Assembly: GCA_013115125.1 (NCBI GenBank)
Contig: JABANN010000468.1
Span: 1 to 27,303, forward strand
From: Perkinsus olseni
Lineage: Eukaryota; Perkinsozoa; Perkinsida
Length of the DNA: 27,303 bases
Direction: 5' to 3'
Shown: one piece after another, positions 9,384 through 19,271 of the stretch
Position numbering within the stretch: position 1 is the stretch's first letter
How the letters are laid out: each line of letters opens with the position of its first letter
Position numbers and translations under genes: made by a program
The notes under the pieces: model-generated
What the model saw: the letters and a program-made list of their open reading frames with translations, nothing else
What the model was told of the DNA's origin: nothing
Databases searched by the model: none

Positions 9384-9894
9384 ATGCCGACATCCAAACA
9401 CATCATCATCCAAGCATCAGCTGCTACTGTTATGTTTATATCAGCCCTACCCCTCGGTGACGCCATTGAGGCAGTGGCCTTGCGCGCCTCCGACCACGTA
9501 AGAACAGCACCTTAGGTGAAAATGATACTGAGCCCAGAAAAGCGCTATTGAAAGTGTCGTTAATATACTAGGCTTTTATTGAAAGGCTATTCATACAAGG
9601 CTTCCAGTAGTCGCTCTGGCGTCCGACAAGAACGCTCAAAAAAGGCCTTTTAACCTGCGCTCCGTGCTTTGCTTTGAGGGTTGGAATAGGGGCCTCTAGC
9701 CTTGAGTAAGATGCCCCTCTCAGGATTTTCCACCCCTTAACAAGACGACTAGGGAGGACGTCGGCGGCAGTGCTACTGTTATCTGCACCTTCAGTGCGGG
9801 TGAGGAAAACTCGGAAGCCTGGTCAGCCGTGCAAGTACTTGCTGATCGAAGTGCGGGAATAAAAACGAGCTACATCCACTGTCCTAAAGTTGAC

Positions 9895-10268
9895 GGTCGA
9901 GAGGCGTTCATGACAACATTGTAAGGCCGAGAAAAGCAAGGGCGCTTACACCATCTGGTTGTAGAGAAAGTCGCAGGATTCGTAGTGAACGGGATTAAAC
10001 AGATAGGAAGTAGAGTAGTTGAGAGAACTTGAGTTCGTGGCTGGGCACTAGCGTGATGGGGCTAGTGACCACGCAGTTGTGTTATATGGACACTGCAAAG
10101 TCTTGCCGGGCGAGGGGCGTTTATGACCACCTTGTGAGAAAAGCAAGGGCAGTTGCACTCTTTCTTGTGGGAAATGTGGTAGTAGAACGCATGATAAGTA
10201 AATCGGGCTCGTAGTGAACGGGACAGAGCACCGATAGGGCGCTAGTATAATAGAGCTAGTGAACACAA
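9895..10268. repeat. Diverged tandem duplication, about 205-bp period, in copy B intron 2
   Basis: The segment starting GAGAGGCGTTCATGAC (exon 2 end) through GAAAAGCAAGGGC and TCGTAGTGAACGGGA recurs about 205 bases later as GAGGGGCGTTTATGAC, GAAAAGCAAGGGC and TCGTAGTGAACGGGA. GGGCACTAGCG...GGCTAGTGA near 10041-10070 recurs near 10237-10262. The second unit carries a relic of the exon 2 end and its donor. This explains the long intron. Confidence 0.8.
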
Positions 10269-10372
10269 AGATGTTAAGTGCACAGTATGATCTCGTCGAT
10301 CTGCCTTCCTTGCTTCAGTGATGTGGACGAACTCACACCTCTAGTCAGCAGCTACAGACCGCGCGGAGATTA

Positions 10373-10430
10373 CCAGATTCTCTTCGCTGACACTCCAGCG
10401 CCCGGTGGAGTGTCAGCGAAGAGAATCTGG
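10373..10430. repeat. Perfect 24-bp inverted repeat, 10-nt loop, in coding exon
   Basis: Arm 10373-10396 (starting CCAGATTCTCTTCGCTGACA) is exactly complementary to 10407-10430, with loop AGCGCCCGGT. It sits in exon 3 of copy B at the point where the family reading frame changes. Copies A and C have no such palindrome at the aligned position. Confidence 0.97.
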
Positions 10431-10844
10431 ACCCGCTCGAGGACTTCCACGATACGACTGTGACTGAGCTACTCGACGTTATTGATGCTCCTGATAGAAA
10501 GCTTTTCTCCTCTCACGAGTGGCAGGCTGCTGGTGAGGCTCTGAAGAAGTTCTGTCCGGCCGTGCGAGTAGCTTTGCAGAGGAAATTTGGTAAATTCACG
10601 AAGATGTGCCACAAGTACCTGAGAGTCTCCAGAGAAACCGTGAAGACCGCTGAAGTCAGAGGATGGCAGTTCCTGACGAGGGGGACATTCAAACATGTCT
10701 ACCCGCCGGAGTGGACGCATAGTAGCAGCTTCTTTGCCTGATTGATTATCACCATGTATCAGCTGCTCGGTCCACCGATCTTCTTGTGAGGGTGTTGTGG
10801 ATGTGAGTTCATGAAGAGGTTCGTTTGTGTTCACTGAGTTCCAG

Positions 10845-11230
10845 CGGAGAGGGTTTATACGGCGATCGCATATGAACTTAGGAGAAGAGCGAGGCGCTCA
10901 TACCAACTTTTACTGAACGGGCAGAAGTATAACTGGAAAGGCAGTGTGCTAGCGGTTTACTGTCACGAGCCATTGATTCAACCCAACATGAATGAGTGCC
11001 GAGACTGGTAAGTTCGTGTTCGAGTCATCGGACTTTACGATTCTTCATACGTTTCCAATCTTGGAAAATGTAGTCGGACCGATTAACCTCGGGCCAAGTT
11101 GATAAGCAGTTCTTACGATACGGTAGGGGCGCTAGAGGATGGCCGGGCAGAGGGTGGTGCTCCGTTGCTGCGGCGGGGGGGGGCTTGTTGCGTGAGGCAT
11201 TTCGTGAGACGGATTGTTTGCCTGTCCTGA
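10845..11230 (+). CDS. Unrecognised protein, two exons, incomplete
   Basis: Model join(<10845..11007,11110..11230>). The first exon reads VYTAIAYELRRRARRSYQLL and later GSVLAVYCHEPLIQPN, and ends at a strong donor (CTG|GTAAGTTC). A 102-nt intron joins it in phase to YDTVGALEDGRAEGG. A run of nine or more G at about 11175-11185 follows. After it the better-looking frame (LREAFRETDCLPVLRM) is shifted by one base, so a homopolymer length error or a real frame break is likely. No start exon was found and no family is recognised. Confidence 0.4.
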
Positions 11231-12319
11231 GGATGAGCACGCCACTGAAGCTGAAAGTGTGATCTTTCAAGTGGTCTTGAAGAACAGCGATGGTGATAAC
11301 CATTAGGTTCCCATAGAAGGTTTGAGAAACTCTGGCCTTGATAGGCCTTGAAGTGCAGCAAGATGGGTCTTTCTAATATCAGCATACGTGTACCACATGA
11401 TAACCGTAGCAACATGAATGGAGTCGAGTAGCTCTCGTGTCCTGCTGAGCCGTGGTGGCCATTAACTTCTGGTTGGCAGTAGACATCGGCTACTGCCCGG
11501 TTGCTGGTTCTAACATCGATGAGAGTCGAACAGGTCAGAGCGGAGCCACTCCCCAGATGTTTGAACCATTCTAGGAAGGATCATGCAATATCTCAGTAAT
11601 CACTCATTGTGAGTGTGCATCTCGAAGTATTGCAAGCTCGGCAGCAAGCTGACAAACTGTATGAACCCGATCGCCCACGGACGGTCCGTGACGGACCCAA
11701 CTTACGTGTATAATAGCAGCTTTCCCCTCTTAGAGACCGCCGGGGCGATCCTTTCACGCCGTATGTCTCCCCTTTTCTGTGAGAGACAGAGCAGCGGCAA
11801 CGCACAAACCATCCTGATGCGGGCATGCAGAGTCGGACAATCCTCCGGTTGGAGCTGCTTTCAGTGCTCAATCGAGCTTATGGACGTCATATTCTCAACT
11901 CACAATTCTCTGCATCAGAATTGGATCACTATGCAGCTTGGGTCCTCCCGAACACGTTTGGCTGGCGGCCGTCGCAGCTTTGTCCCCTGTCCCCGGGAGT
12001 CAAGCGCACAACCTTCAGTATCCCTGAAGGCGGCACCCTTCCCCTCCGACGAAGGGAAATGTGGAGTTTTTCGGGCTCATGAGCAGTACCAAACATTGCT
12101 GCACTCGCTAGTATCGGTAGTTACGATGCGACGAGACCGTAATGGTAAATCAGCTGGCCCGAAAGTTGTGAGACTGTGCAGTCGGCGAAGACGGTACGCG
12201 TGCACATCAGCACGTAGGCTCTGATGGCCTAACCGACAGGCCCGGAAGCTGTTAAGATTGGACCGTCTTCGAACGCAGAGCTTTTCCGTTCTTTTTTTCA
12301 ACTCTTTTCCTCATTTATT
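11231..12319. other. Intergenic stretch with unresolved open frames
   Basis: An open frame from about 11825 to 12082 (+) reads RTILRLELLSVLNRAYGRH with tryptophans later, but has no splice partner that I could find. A small stem (GGCAGTAG/CTACTGCC) lies near 11475-11500. The last 40 bases are pyrimidine-rich (TTCTTTTTTTCAACTC) and probably form the 5' UTR of the gene at 12320. Confidence 0.4.
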
Positions 12320-13987
12320 ATGCTCCCCCTCGCCTTCATCCTAGCTGCCCTCTTGTGCCACTTCTACGGCGCTTCCGCCTTCACAATGGGCAACATCCGC
12401 ATGCAGACGAAAATCACGCACTACTGCAACCTAGACCTGCTCGACGAGCATGGCAAGCCGGTACAGTGCCATATTTCCAACGCTATGGAGACTATGGGGC
12501 TGGTCCTTCCGGGGATGGACGACGGCAAGTCCCTCACCACTCGTCAGGACGTCTTCGTCACCAAGGACGGCCAAGTGACGCTTCAGGCTTCGCCGAGTCA
12601 TCCCTACCAGTACCTCCTCACGAGCGACACTGACACTCACTCCCAGACTCTGCAGCTCTTCGATAAGAAGTCCTTCCTGGTCCAGCACGTTGCCAAGCAA
12701 CAAAACGGCCCTTCTGGTCGAAGGCCAGTTGATCCTAGTCGCACACTCGAGGACGACGGTTGGGTCCATCAAGGCCTGGTGGACCTGGACGGTAAGAAGC
12801 TGAACAAGTGGGTCATGAGCGGGCCTCAGGGTCTCGACCCAAAGTCCGGCGCCAACTTCACCGCCCTCGCCCAGACCGGTCTGATGGCCAACTCGTGGAC
12901 TCTCTACACTGACGAGGCCGATAAGCAGATCGTGAAGCTGCTGGCCACCAACTCTTTCGAGAACGACAAGGTTTACCAGGAGACCGTGGTGACCCACTGG
13001 GAGGAGCTTGAAGCTGCGACGACTGTTGACGACGCGATGCAACATGTCTATTCTGCGTACGAGATTGGTGACCACTCGGCTGACCCTCCGACGCCCGACC
13101 AGGCGCCCCTGCTGGACGCCCGCCTCATCAAGACCCACGTCATCAGTGAGAGTGCCCGCCTGTTCTTCAACGACGGTGAAATGCCCGACTGGAGGTCGCG
13201 AAAGAAGCTTCGTCGTGCTGACCAATCGGCGCCCTCAATCGACTACTTTGATATCGTTGAAGGCAGCGCCTCACACAAGTACTTCCTTGCTCAGTATGAC
13301 CCTGATCATCGTCAACTTCTGAACTTGCCCAAGTTCCAGTTCCCGTCGGGTTGCAAAATCGGCAAGGTCACTAACGGTTGCCCCTACTGTCTTAACATCG
13401 ATATCGGAGTGAACACGACGACACTGACTCTCGATTTCGGTATGACTTTCGTTGATGTGCACAACAGTGACTACCAAGCTCACCTCAAGATCTCTATCGA
13501 TCTCAAGTGGCCAGGAGCTGAGGTTGTTTTGGACTTCTCCTTCGAGGGTGGTGGATGTGCCGTCGTCTTCCAGAAGGGTGTTTCCTTCGCAAGGCTGTAC
13601 ATCAAGGTGTGCATCACAGCCAGCGGTTCCGGCAAGGACCTGCTCCAACCCGATAAGCGCACCTTCGCAGGCAAGGCTTCCATCTCGGTGTCGTTCAATA
13701 TCCAGGTGAGCGCCACGTTGAGTGCTACGATCACTGGTGAGGTAGACGTCCAAGGTGCTCCTCATAACGATATCAAGGCCCACGGTTCGCTTGGCATCGA
13801 AGTGAAACTTCTGTTGGTCGGTGCTGGTGTGTCCGTCGACATTTTCGGCAATACAGTCAACAACCAAGCTAACGTTTGGGATTTCGTTTCCCATGTGAAC
13901 CTCCATGTGTGGGTCTGGGCGCTGTTCTACAGCCATGACTGGCCGTGGACTTGGACCATCTGGAAGGCAGGCCCTGTGACTTTCTGA
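12320..13987 (+). CDS. Intronless secreted protein of unknown family, 555 residues
   Basis: A single open frame from ATG to TGA. Residues 1-20 form a clear signal peptide (MLPLAFILAALLCHFYGASA, cleavage expected after ASA). The N-terminal half (about 21-290) is mixed. A basic cluster RSRKKLRRAD at 292-301 looks like a furin/kexin-type processing site. The C-terminal part (about 340-555) is rich in alternating polar/hydrophobic beta strands with cysteines (CKIGKVTNGCPYC) and ends in a Trp-rich stretch (HVWVWALFYSHDWPW). Possible N-glycosylation sites are N179 (NFT) and N365 (NTT). It is the only long gene here without introns, and it uses C-ending codons heavily, as highly expressed genes do. 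I do not recognise the family. Export or surface display is inferred from the signal peptide and lack of a clear membrane anchor. Confidence 0.92.
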   Translation: MLPLAFILAALLCHFYGASAFTMGNIRMQTKITHYCNLDLLDEHGKPVQCHISNAMETMGLVLPGMDDGKSLTTRQDVFVTKDGQVTLQASPSHPYQYLLTSDTDTHSQTLQLFDKKSFLVQHVAKQQNGPSGRRPVDPSRTLEDDGWVHQGLVDLDGKKLNKWVMSGPQGLDPKSGANFTALAQTGLMANSWTLYTDEADKQIVKLLATNSFENDKVYQETVVTHWEELEAATTVDDAMQHVYSAYEIGDHSADPPTPDQAPLLDARLIKTHVISESARLFFNDGEMPDWRSRKKLRRADQSAPSIDYFDIVEGSASHKYFLAQYDPDHRQLLNLPKFQFPSGCKIGKVTNGCPYCLNIDIGVNTTTLTLDFGMTFVDVHNSDYQAHLKISIDLKWPGAEVVLDFSFEGGGCAVVFQKGVSFARLYIKVCITASGSGKDLLQPDKRTFAGKASISVSFNIQVSATLSATITGEVDVQGAPHNDIKAHGSLGIEVKLLLVGAGVSVDIFGNTVNNQANVWDFVSHVNLHVWVWALFYSHDWPWTWTIWKAGPVTF

Positions 13988-14133
13988 TTTTTCCATTGTA
14001 TCTCATCCAAACTTATGCTACCATGTAAATACTTTAGTCTTATCCGTGATAGCGATGTCTCTCCACTACCAGAGTTCCTGGTAGGGAGACTTTTCATTTC
14101 TGCGTACTTCGTTCGCTCCCGCTGTGGATGCAC

Positions 14134-14350
14134 TCACACGTCCCTCGCCGGGAGGTTAACGAACTCCGAGCCAGTTGTTTGATTGATGGCCTTCTTGTTC
14201 ATGGACTGTTCACGGCATGAGCAAGGCGGGTCTCGTGTTTTCTCCCGCAAAGCTTGGATGATTTTACGGCTCACTTTCGTGTACAAAAGAATCTCAAATG
14301 CTGTGATGTCATATGAACTTCCACAGTCGTCGTAGGGGTTGTGCGTACGT
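14134..14350 (-). CDS. Unrecognised protein, 3' exon
   Basis: The minus strand is open for 72 codons to a TGA at 14136-14134, following an AG acceptor at 14352-14351 (phase 2). The reading has natural composition: DDCGSSYDITAFEILLYTKV, then SRKIIQALREK, then CSCREQSMNKKAINQ. No start codon lies in the exon, so it must be the end of a spliced gene. It converges with the gene ending at 13987. It may belong with the open frame at 14889-15173 on the same strand, but I could not link them. Confidence 0.4.
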
Positions 14351-14888
14351 CTACATTTTTAGTGAAAAAAATGCTGCGTCAAAGTTAGCCAAGCCCCATC
14401 CCGCATGTAGTCGACTGGAATGCACCTTCATGTACATGGTAGAGTTAACTACGTTATTCTGCTTGAAGGTCGCTCCCAGTCAGTGTAGATAATTCTTTAG
14501 TCTTATTTTTCCGGTCTTATGGCCGCTACAATGTAACCAACGCTAGACTAGACTGCTGGGCTAGCGCATTTAGTTACATGAAGGATGTTTTCAGTTTTTC
14601 AGTTTTCTGTTTGAGGAGGAAAGTCCCAACCAATATGAGTTAACGCTCTGGACATTCCTCGATGAGACCTTTTTATCATATCAAGTTTCAGTAGCCCGTG
14701 TCAGTGTAAATAGAATTCCTGTCAATTGTTTTCAAGGTCTCAAGGATATGGCATTGAGTTCATTATCAGTAGAGAATAGTGGGAATCATATACAAATAAC
14801 GATTGGTAGGATGCTAAACATTGCGGAAAGTTTCCTTCCTGACACTACTAATGGTGTAGACCGCGCTGCTGTTTATGTGAACCTTCGC
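14351..14888. other. Unresolved, possible introns
   Basis: AT-rich, with scattered short open stretches on both strands. One is the plus frame 14748-14939 and another the minus frame near 14817-14887. No consistent splice model was found. Confidence 0.3.
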
Positions 14889-15173
14889 TCAGCAAGGAAA
14901 TGTACCAGCAATTCGCCAAAAACTTGCACACAGACATAAACCTCCAAGTTCATCAATCACACGCTCAATTGATGTGCAATTCTCTAACGGGGAGGCCTCG
15001 GGAAGAAGATCGCTGAGTTTTGCCATTACTGTTTTGGTGAGAACAGATGAAATATTCCAATTGGGGTTCAGACAACCCCAATGATAAAAATATTTCGTAG
15101 TTTCCACGCGCTGAGGGGGAACGGCGTTTGACAGAAACGACACCACTTGCATACAACGAAAATTCAACAGCAT
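14889..15173 (-). CDS. Unrecognised open frame
   Basis: A minus-strand frame of 94 codons from ATG. The central part reads as natural protein (TTKYFYHWGCLNPNWNISSV, then AKLSDLLPEASPLENC, then IERVIDELGG). The last 15 codons may be intron. A 9-bp stem (ATTGGGGTT/AACCCCAAT) falls inside it at about 15060-15082. Overlapping plus-strand frames are weaker. No family is recognised. Confidence 0.3.
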   Translation of the reverse strand: MLLNFRCMQVVSFLSNAVPPQRVETTKYFYHWGCLNPNWNISSVLTKTVMAKLSDLLPEASPLENCTSIERVIDELGGLCLCASFWRIAGTFPC

Positions 15174-15629
15174 ACGAGCAGCCGTACCGACCGGACTACA
15201 AACTCAACACAAATGAAGGCTCATTAGAGACTGATAACTCGCAAATTTACAAAAATATCGTTCATTCTCTCGCCCAACACCGAGCCGAGGGCCGTAAAGA
15301 GACCAGCTCCTAGTTCCATTCAACGTAGTTATAGGTTTCTTCGGGGTATTCCGGCAACCAGGCAGACGACTCTTCCGAAGACGAACTATCTGCAAGCAAG
15401 AGCAGATCATATTGACGGTCGTACTTCAAACCAACAAAACACGAAAGCTTCACGGAAAACAGTTAAACTTATCAAAGTGATTTATACAATCTTCACCGAA
15501 CTTTTTTCGGACTCCGAAATCGGAGACTTTGAATGGACATAGCTCAGATAAGAATACTGGGCTGACTAGAGTGCACGGCGATCGTGCTCTTAGCTGAAGA
15601 CACACGTCAAGTCTCCCGGCCAACATCTC
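15174..15629. other. Intergenic region, no gene seen
   Basis: A plus frame at about 15128-15313 (60 codons) has no supporting features. The rest is AT-rich with no coding pattern. It should contain the 3' UTR of the carboxypeptidase gene. Confidence 0.4.
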
Positions 15630-17864
15630 TCAAGAGCCCCCAAACTTACTTGTGCTATCATTTTGTGTAACATTCAATGACAATAATGCACCATTGATGA
15701 AACGGTCGATCAAGTTCATCGCGGCTTCTGGTTGGTTCATAGGCACCATGTGGCCAGCGTTCCTGACACAGATCGTCGAAATGTGCAAATGGATCGAAAA
15801 ATCGTCAACTAACCTGACAGAGTAGTGACTGAACGGGCCGGCTTGACGTTCGTAACCATAGACAGCTTCCTCGAGATTGCTAGCCTGAAAATTGGAACAG
15901 ATGCGTGCTTCAACCGAGTGTCGGCGAGGACTCACGTCAGCTCCCTTCCAGACGGCACGAGAACTCATAGCGTACTCGTCCATACCATCCCAGATCATCT
16001 CGGGGATCCAGGCTTCCGTCCTGACGCGGAAAAAGTCCACAGCGTTCGTAACAACGGTCAAGATTACGATATGAGACCGTCTTTAGAGTCCATCTGGCCT
16101 TCGTACAGCATAACCGTGATATTCGCGTTCAGCAGTGGTGGGAGGCAGTGCACCATTGGCTTCATGATATCAGCGCTCATGTGCTCTCCAACGGCATCAA
16201 CGGTCCTGACAAGAGTATGAGTGGCCTTGTTAGTGTGCTGAATGACTGTTACCCGTAAGATCGAGAGGACGGAACGTGGAGGGTCTCTTTGACTTGAGGG
16301 AGATTGAGGAAATATTGAAGACGTTCGTCCTGCCAGCTGTAGTCGTCAGTAGAACTGAAAAAAACCATGGTGATTACCACGACGATTGAAATAAGAGCAC
16401 TCAGCTCACCGAATATCGTAAAGATTCACTCCACCGCTCTGGTCGGTCATGAGGGCCTCCAGCTTGTCACGAGCTTGCGACGCTTCGACCCACCTGAGGC
16501 AAGAATGGAACGAACTTCCGTCGGGAGCACTGCGCAAGCCTCACTTTCCTTGAAGCGCCAGTCTCTTGCCCTCCTCTCCCAAGCGACGAGCTTCGGCAAG
16601 TCTATCGGGGCCGATCAGATCGAAGTAGTAAGCGACATCGGGCTTGGCGGCGACTTGGAAAGCTGAGAAGAGCTCAAAGATGGCCAGCAAGAAGCCAGTA
16701 AAATAACAAGCATCATCTTAAAGCATTCATATACCTCTTGTAACGGCATGAAGCCTCACAAACTTGCGCAACCAACTCGGGAAAGTCGAGCGAGAGAACC
16801 TCGCACGTTTCAGTCTCTCATGAGATCCGGTAGGAGAAGATGCAAATGAGCAGTCGACGAAATCTTACCAGGGAAGGTGAGTCCATCGCCGATAGCAACA
16901 CCGCCGAATCTGGTGCCCTTGATGGGGTGCTCGAAAAGATATTTTCCAAACGCCGGAATGTAGTGGCCAGCATACGACTCACCAACGAGGAACCTATTGA
17001 AAAGAATGGTGATCATAAGCCTACTCGAGAATCGAACCAACTTACAGGGGATTGCTTTTTAACTCAGGCTTGATGTCATCGTAAAACTTCGTGAGGAAAG
17101 TGTAAAGTTGCTTGGTCACATCCACCTCGGTATCGTTAGCGTAACCATAGTCAGAATCAGTGTAGCTGTAACCAGTACCAACAGGACTATCAACGAAGAT
17201 CATATGGTAGTTGTTCGCCCAAGTGATGTTTCTTCTCGCCTGAAGAAAGAATTATGAGCCTTCGCAATCCCGAGAGACACCTTTCGATAAACCACAATTA
17301 CTTCACATTGTTTCACCCACGAGAACTGAGCACATCGGTAGAAGTCTCTCTTGACTGGACTTTAAAGTCGCACAATTATGATTTATATTCAGTTTAGTTT
17401 TCACAATCCAATTGAGATCTCACAATTTAGTTGATACTGGCAGCCTACCAGAGTAGTGTTGTCGACGAGATTCAGCGGCCCGACTTCAAAGAAATTGCCG
17501 ATGAAACCGGAGGCGCCGGGGCCTCCTTGAATCCACATGATAAGAGGGGTATCATCGTTGGGCTCGAGAGAAGCATTGACAGGAGAGAAGTACCTTGAGA
17601 TAGAGAGGAGGTCGAGCTGGTAGGATACAGAGTATTAAGATACTCACCAGTAGAACATGGAGGAATTGTACTTCGGGTCAATGGTCACCATGCCCGCATC
17701 GCTTTCGATTTTTCTCACCTAAAAATCGAAATTACTCTGTGAAATACTCGAAGAAGGAGACTCACGTCAGTATCGTTCGAGATCTTAGACAGATCCACAG
17801 GCAAGCCGAGAACGCTGAAAAGCGTTAATGACGCCAGCAAAGTGCGAATAAACACGGACGACAT
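15630..17864 (-). CDS. Serine carboxypeptidase, peptidase family S10 (CPVL/SCPEP1-like)
   Basis: Twelve exons on the minus strand: 17864-17766, 17718-17648, 17593-17449, 17239-17046, 16993-16869, 16662-16545, 16493-16410, 16354-16253, 16205-16078, 16020-15936, 15884-15814, 15762-15630. The product is about 451 residues, normal for S10, which removes C-terminal residues in acidic compartments or outside the cell. MSSVFIRTLLASLTLFSVLG is a signal peptide. IQGGPGASGF supplies the oxyanion hole, then FVDSPVGTGYSYTD. Catalytic residues are Ser in GESYAG (about 176), Asp in EGQMD (about 352) and His in NAGHMVP (about 412). Asn-X-Ser/Thr sites are frequent. Introns are mostly 47-57 nt, with two near 207. 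Ten junctions agree in phase. The exon 9/10 junction (16078/16020) is one base out with canonical GT-AG, although the protein clearly continues MDSKDG to TEAWIPEMIW. Confidence 0.93.
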
Positions 17865-18289
17865 GAATCGATTAGAATAAAGTGGTAGTAGCTGATGATG
17901 ATGATAAAAGAAATCTACTATGGATTTGCCAGACCAGGATCGACGTTAATTCAGGAATACAGTGTAAATGCTGTACCACGGCTAGTAGACACCGAGGGTG
18001 ACAGCGACGAGGAATCTTTGTGCCGGCTGAGGGTGATTCTAGCCCTAGTGCGTGCTAGCTCCGGCGTATCTTAGGTCGAAGTTGGTTAGATTCGCGGTTT
18101 GAAGATATGTGGAGGTCCGTATGATATGCTCGCTGGTGATTGGAATTGCGTAATCGGACTCCTCAACTCAAGCCCGAGCGGGTAAACCGAAAATTAATGA
18201 TGACAGTTTATTGAAGTTCCATTTATCATATGGAAACACTAGTGAATAAGCGCTTTCACATTTCACATCGCGGAGCTCCGTTAATCTCG
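17865..18289. other. Intergenic region between two minus-strand genes
   Basis: It holds the promoter of the carboxypeptidase gene and the 3' flank of the SWIB gene. No coding or RNA feature is seen. Confidence 0.6.
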
Positions 18290-19271
18290 TTAAACGGCAT
18301 CAAAGATTTTAGACAAGGCCGTCGGCCTTCGTAGTGGATGTCGCACTGGCAGCTCAACGGAGGCAGCTTCGTTTACAGTGCTCCACACAACCCGCTTGAA
18401 CAGGGTGAGTTTGTCTATCACGCATCCAGCTCGCCAACTTGAGTTCAAAGCCGCCAGCCTGTCGTCAACAACAACACGTCCTTCTTTCTGAAGTCCTTCT
18501 CGTATCACATAAGCGGCGACGTCCAGCAGAATCTCATGCGAGGTCTTCGAGCCCCCTCCGATGATCGCTGCCAGCGCAGGGTTCGGAGTCACTGTTGTCG
18601 GCGGAGCGAAGTACTCTTTCGGAAAGTCCGTGGTGACGATGGCAGAAGGAGACAAAGCGTACCACAAGAGATTGCCCAACATACCCAGAGGAACCGAAGC
18701 CGCAGGGAAGAGTGGCCGCAAGACCGAATCTGTCACTATAAACATCGGGTGTACATCCAGTATGAGCCCCTTGTCAATAGCGTAGTTTTTAACAACGTTC
18801 ACGGCCTCCTCGAAAGTGCAGATTTCACGTTGTCGCTGTGATTGTAGCACAAATTTCAACTCGTCACTTGGCCGATACAGCTTCGGTCGGCGAACATCGG
18901 CGACGAATCCATCATAGCCTGCTTGCGAGGGACTTCCGATGCTCCCCGGAGGAGAGGCTCGCCCCAGCGAAATCAACGGGGATAGCAACTGTGGCAAGTC
19001 CGAGTAGTGGATGACGCCCCTTCTGCCGAAGACCGCGGCAAGCTGATCGTCAGTTTGCAGGGTCCCTCGAGGTCTCTTGAGACCATGCAGGCGGGCATAG
19101 CCCCAGATGGAAGTGTACAGGTGTGAAAGGGTACACTCGCTGCTGCCGATGAGATCACGAAGCCTTCGAGAAGTCATGGTGTAGATCTTGTGCTGGCCCG
19201 ACATGGACTCAAAGATACCTACATCAAACCCTGACAACCAAAACAGTCGCTTTTCAGTTGATCGAGTAACC
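18290..19271 (-). CDS. Protein with three SWIB/MDM2-like units
   Basis: The main exon is 19230..18290; counting from the first ATG (19204) it gives 304 residues. Unit 1 (residues 11-78) is a good SWIB/MDM2 domain: LRDLIG, then SIWGYARLHGLKRP, DDQLAAVFG, then a short strand and DLPQLLSPLI. Unit 2 (128-186) repeats the pattern: NVVKNYAIDKGLI, TDSVLRPLF. Unit 3 (220-275) repeats it again: DVAAYVIREGLQ, VDDRLAALN. SWIB domains occur in BAF60-type chromatin remodelling subunits, eIF2D and some organellar proteins, so a chromatin or translation role is possible. An upstream exon ending at 19271 (reading QGVPAITPTLH) joins through a 40-nt GT-AG intron in phase, and would extend the N-terminus; no start codon was found in it. 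Confidence 0.75.

Larger units (their letters stand above)
9384..10741 (+). pseudogene. Small secreted four-cysteine protein, family copy B, interrupted
   Basis: Exons 9384..9497, 9724..9920 and 10319..10741, with the same phases (0 and 2) as copies A and C. Introns are longer, 226 and 398 nt. Exon 1 is the signal peptide (MPTSKHIII..., ending ALPLGDA). Exon 2 has cysteines in VICTFS and YIHCPK. Exon 3 begins DVDELTPLVSSYRPRGDYQ, aligned with copy A NTDYQNPQIRSVQPYGD, and later has KFCPAVR and KMCHKYL. Within exon 3 the frame changes at a perfect 24-bp inverted repeat (10373-10430): the family motif LDPL after it is in a different frame from the part before. The copy is therefore probably non-functional, unless the hairpin segment is an assembly error or is removed from the mRNA. 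Confidence 0.72.

Noticed and set aside
12431-13996. Long minus-strand frames of 241-264 codons opposite the 555-residue gene
   Set aside because: They are shadows of a strongly biased plus-strand gene, with no family signal of their own.
16740-16810. Extra carboxypeptidase exon after GDGLTFPG (reading LDFPELVAQVCEASC)
   Set aside because: It cannot be joined in phase. Splicing from 16869 to 16662 is canonical, in phase and matches S10 proteins.
17025-17045. Minus-strand GGTTCGATTCTC resembling a tRNA T-loop
   Set aside because: It is the start of a carboxypeptidase intron, with no cloverleaf around it.
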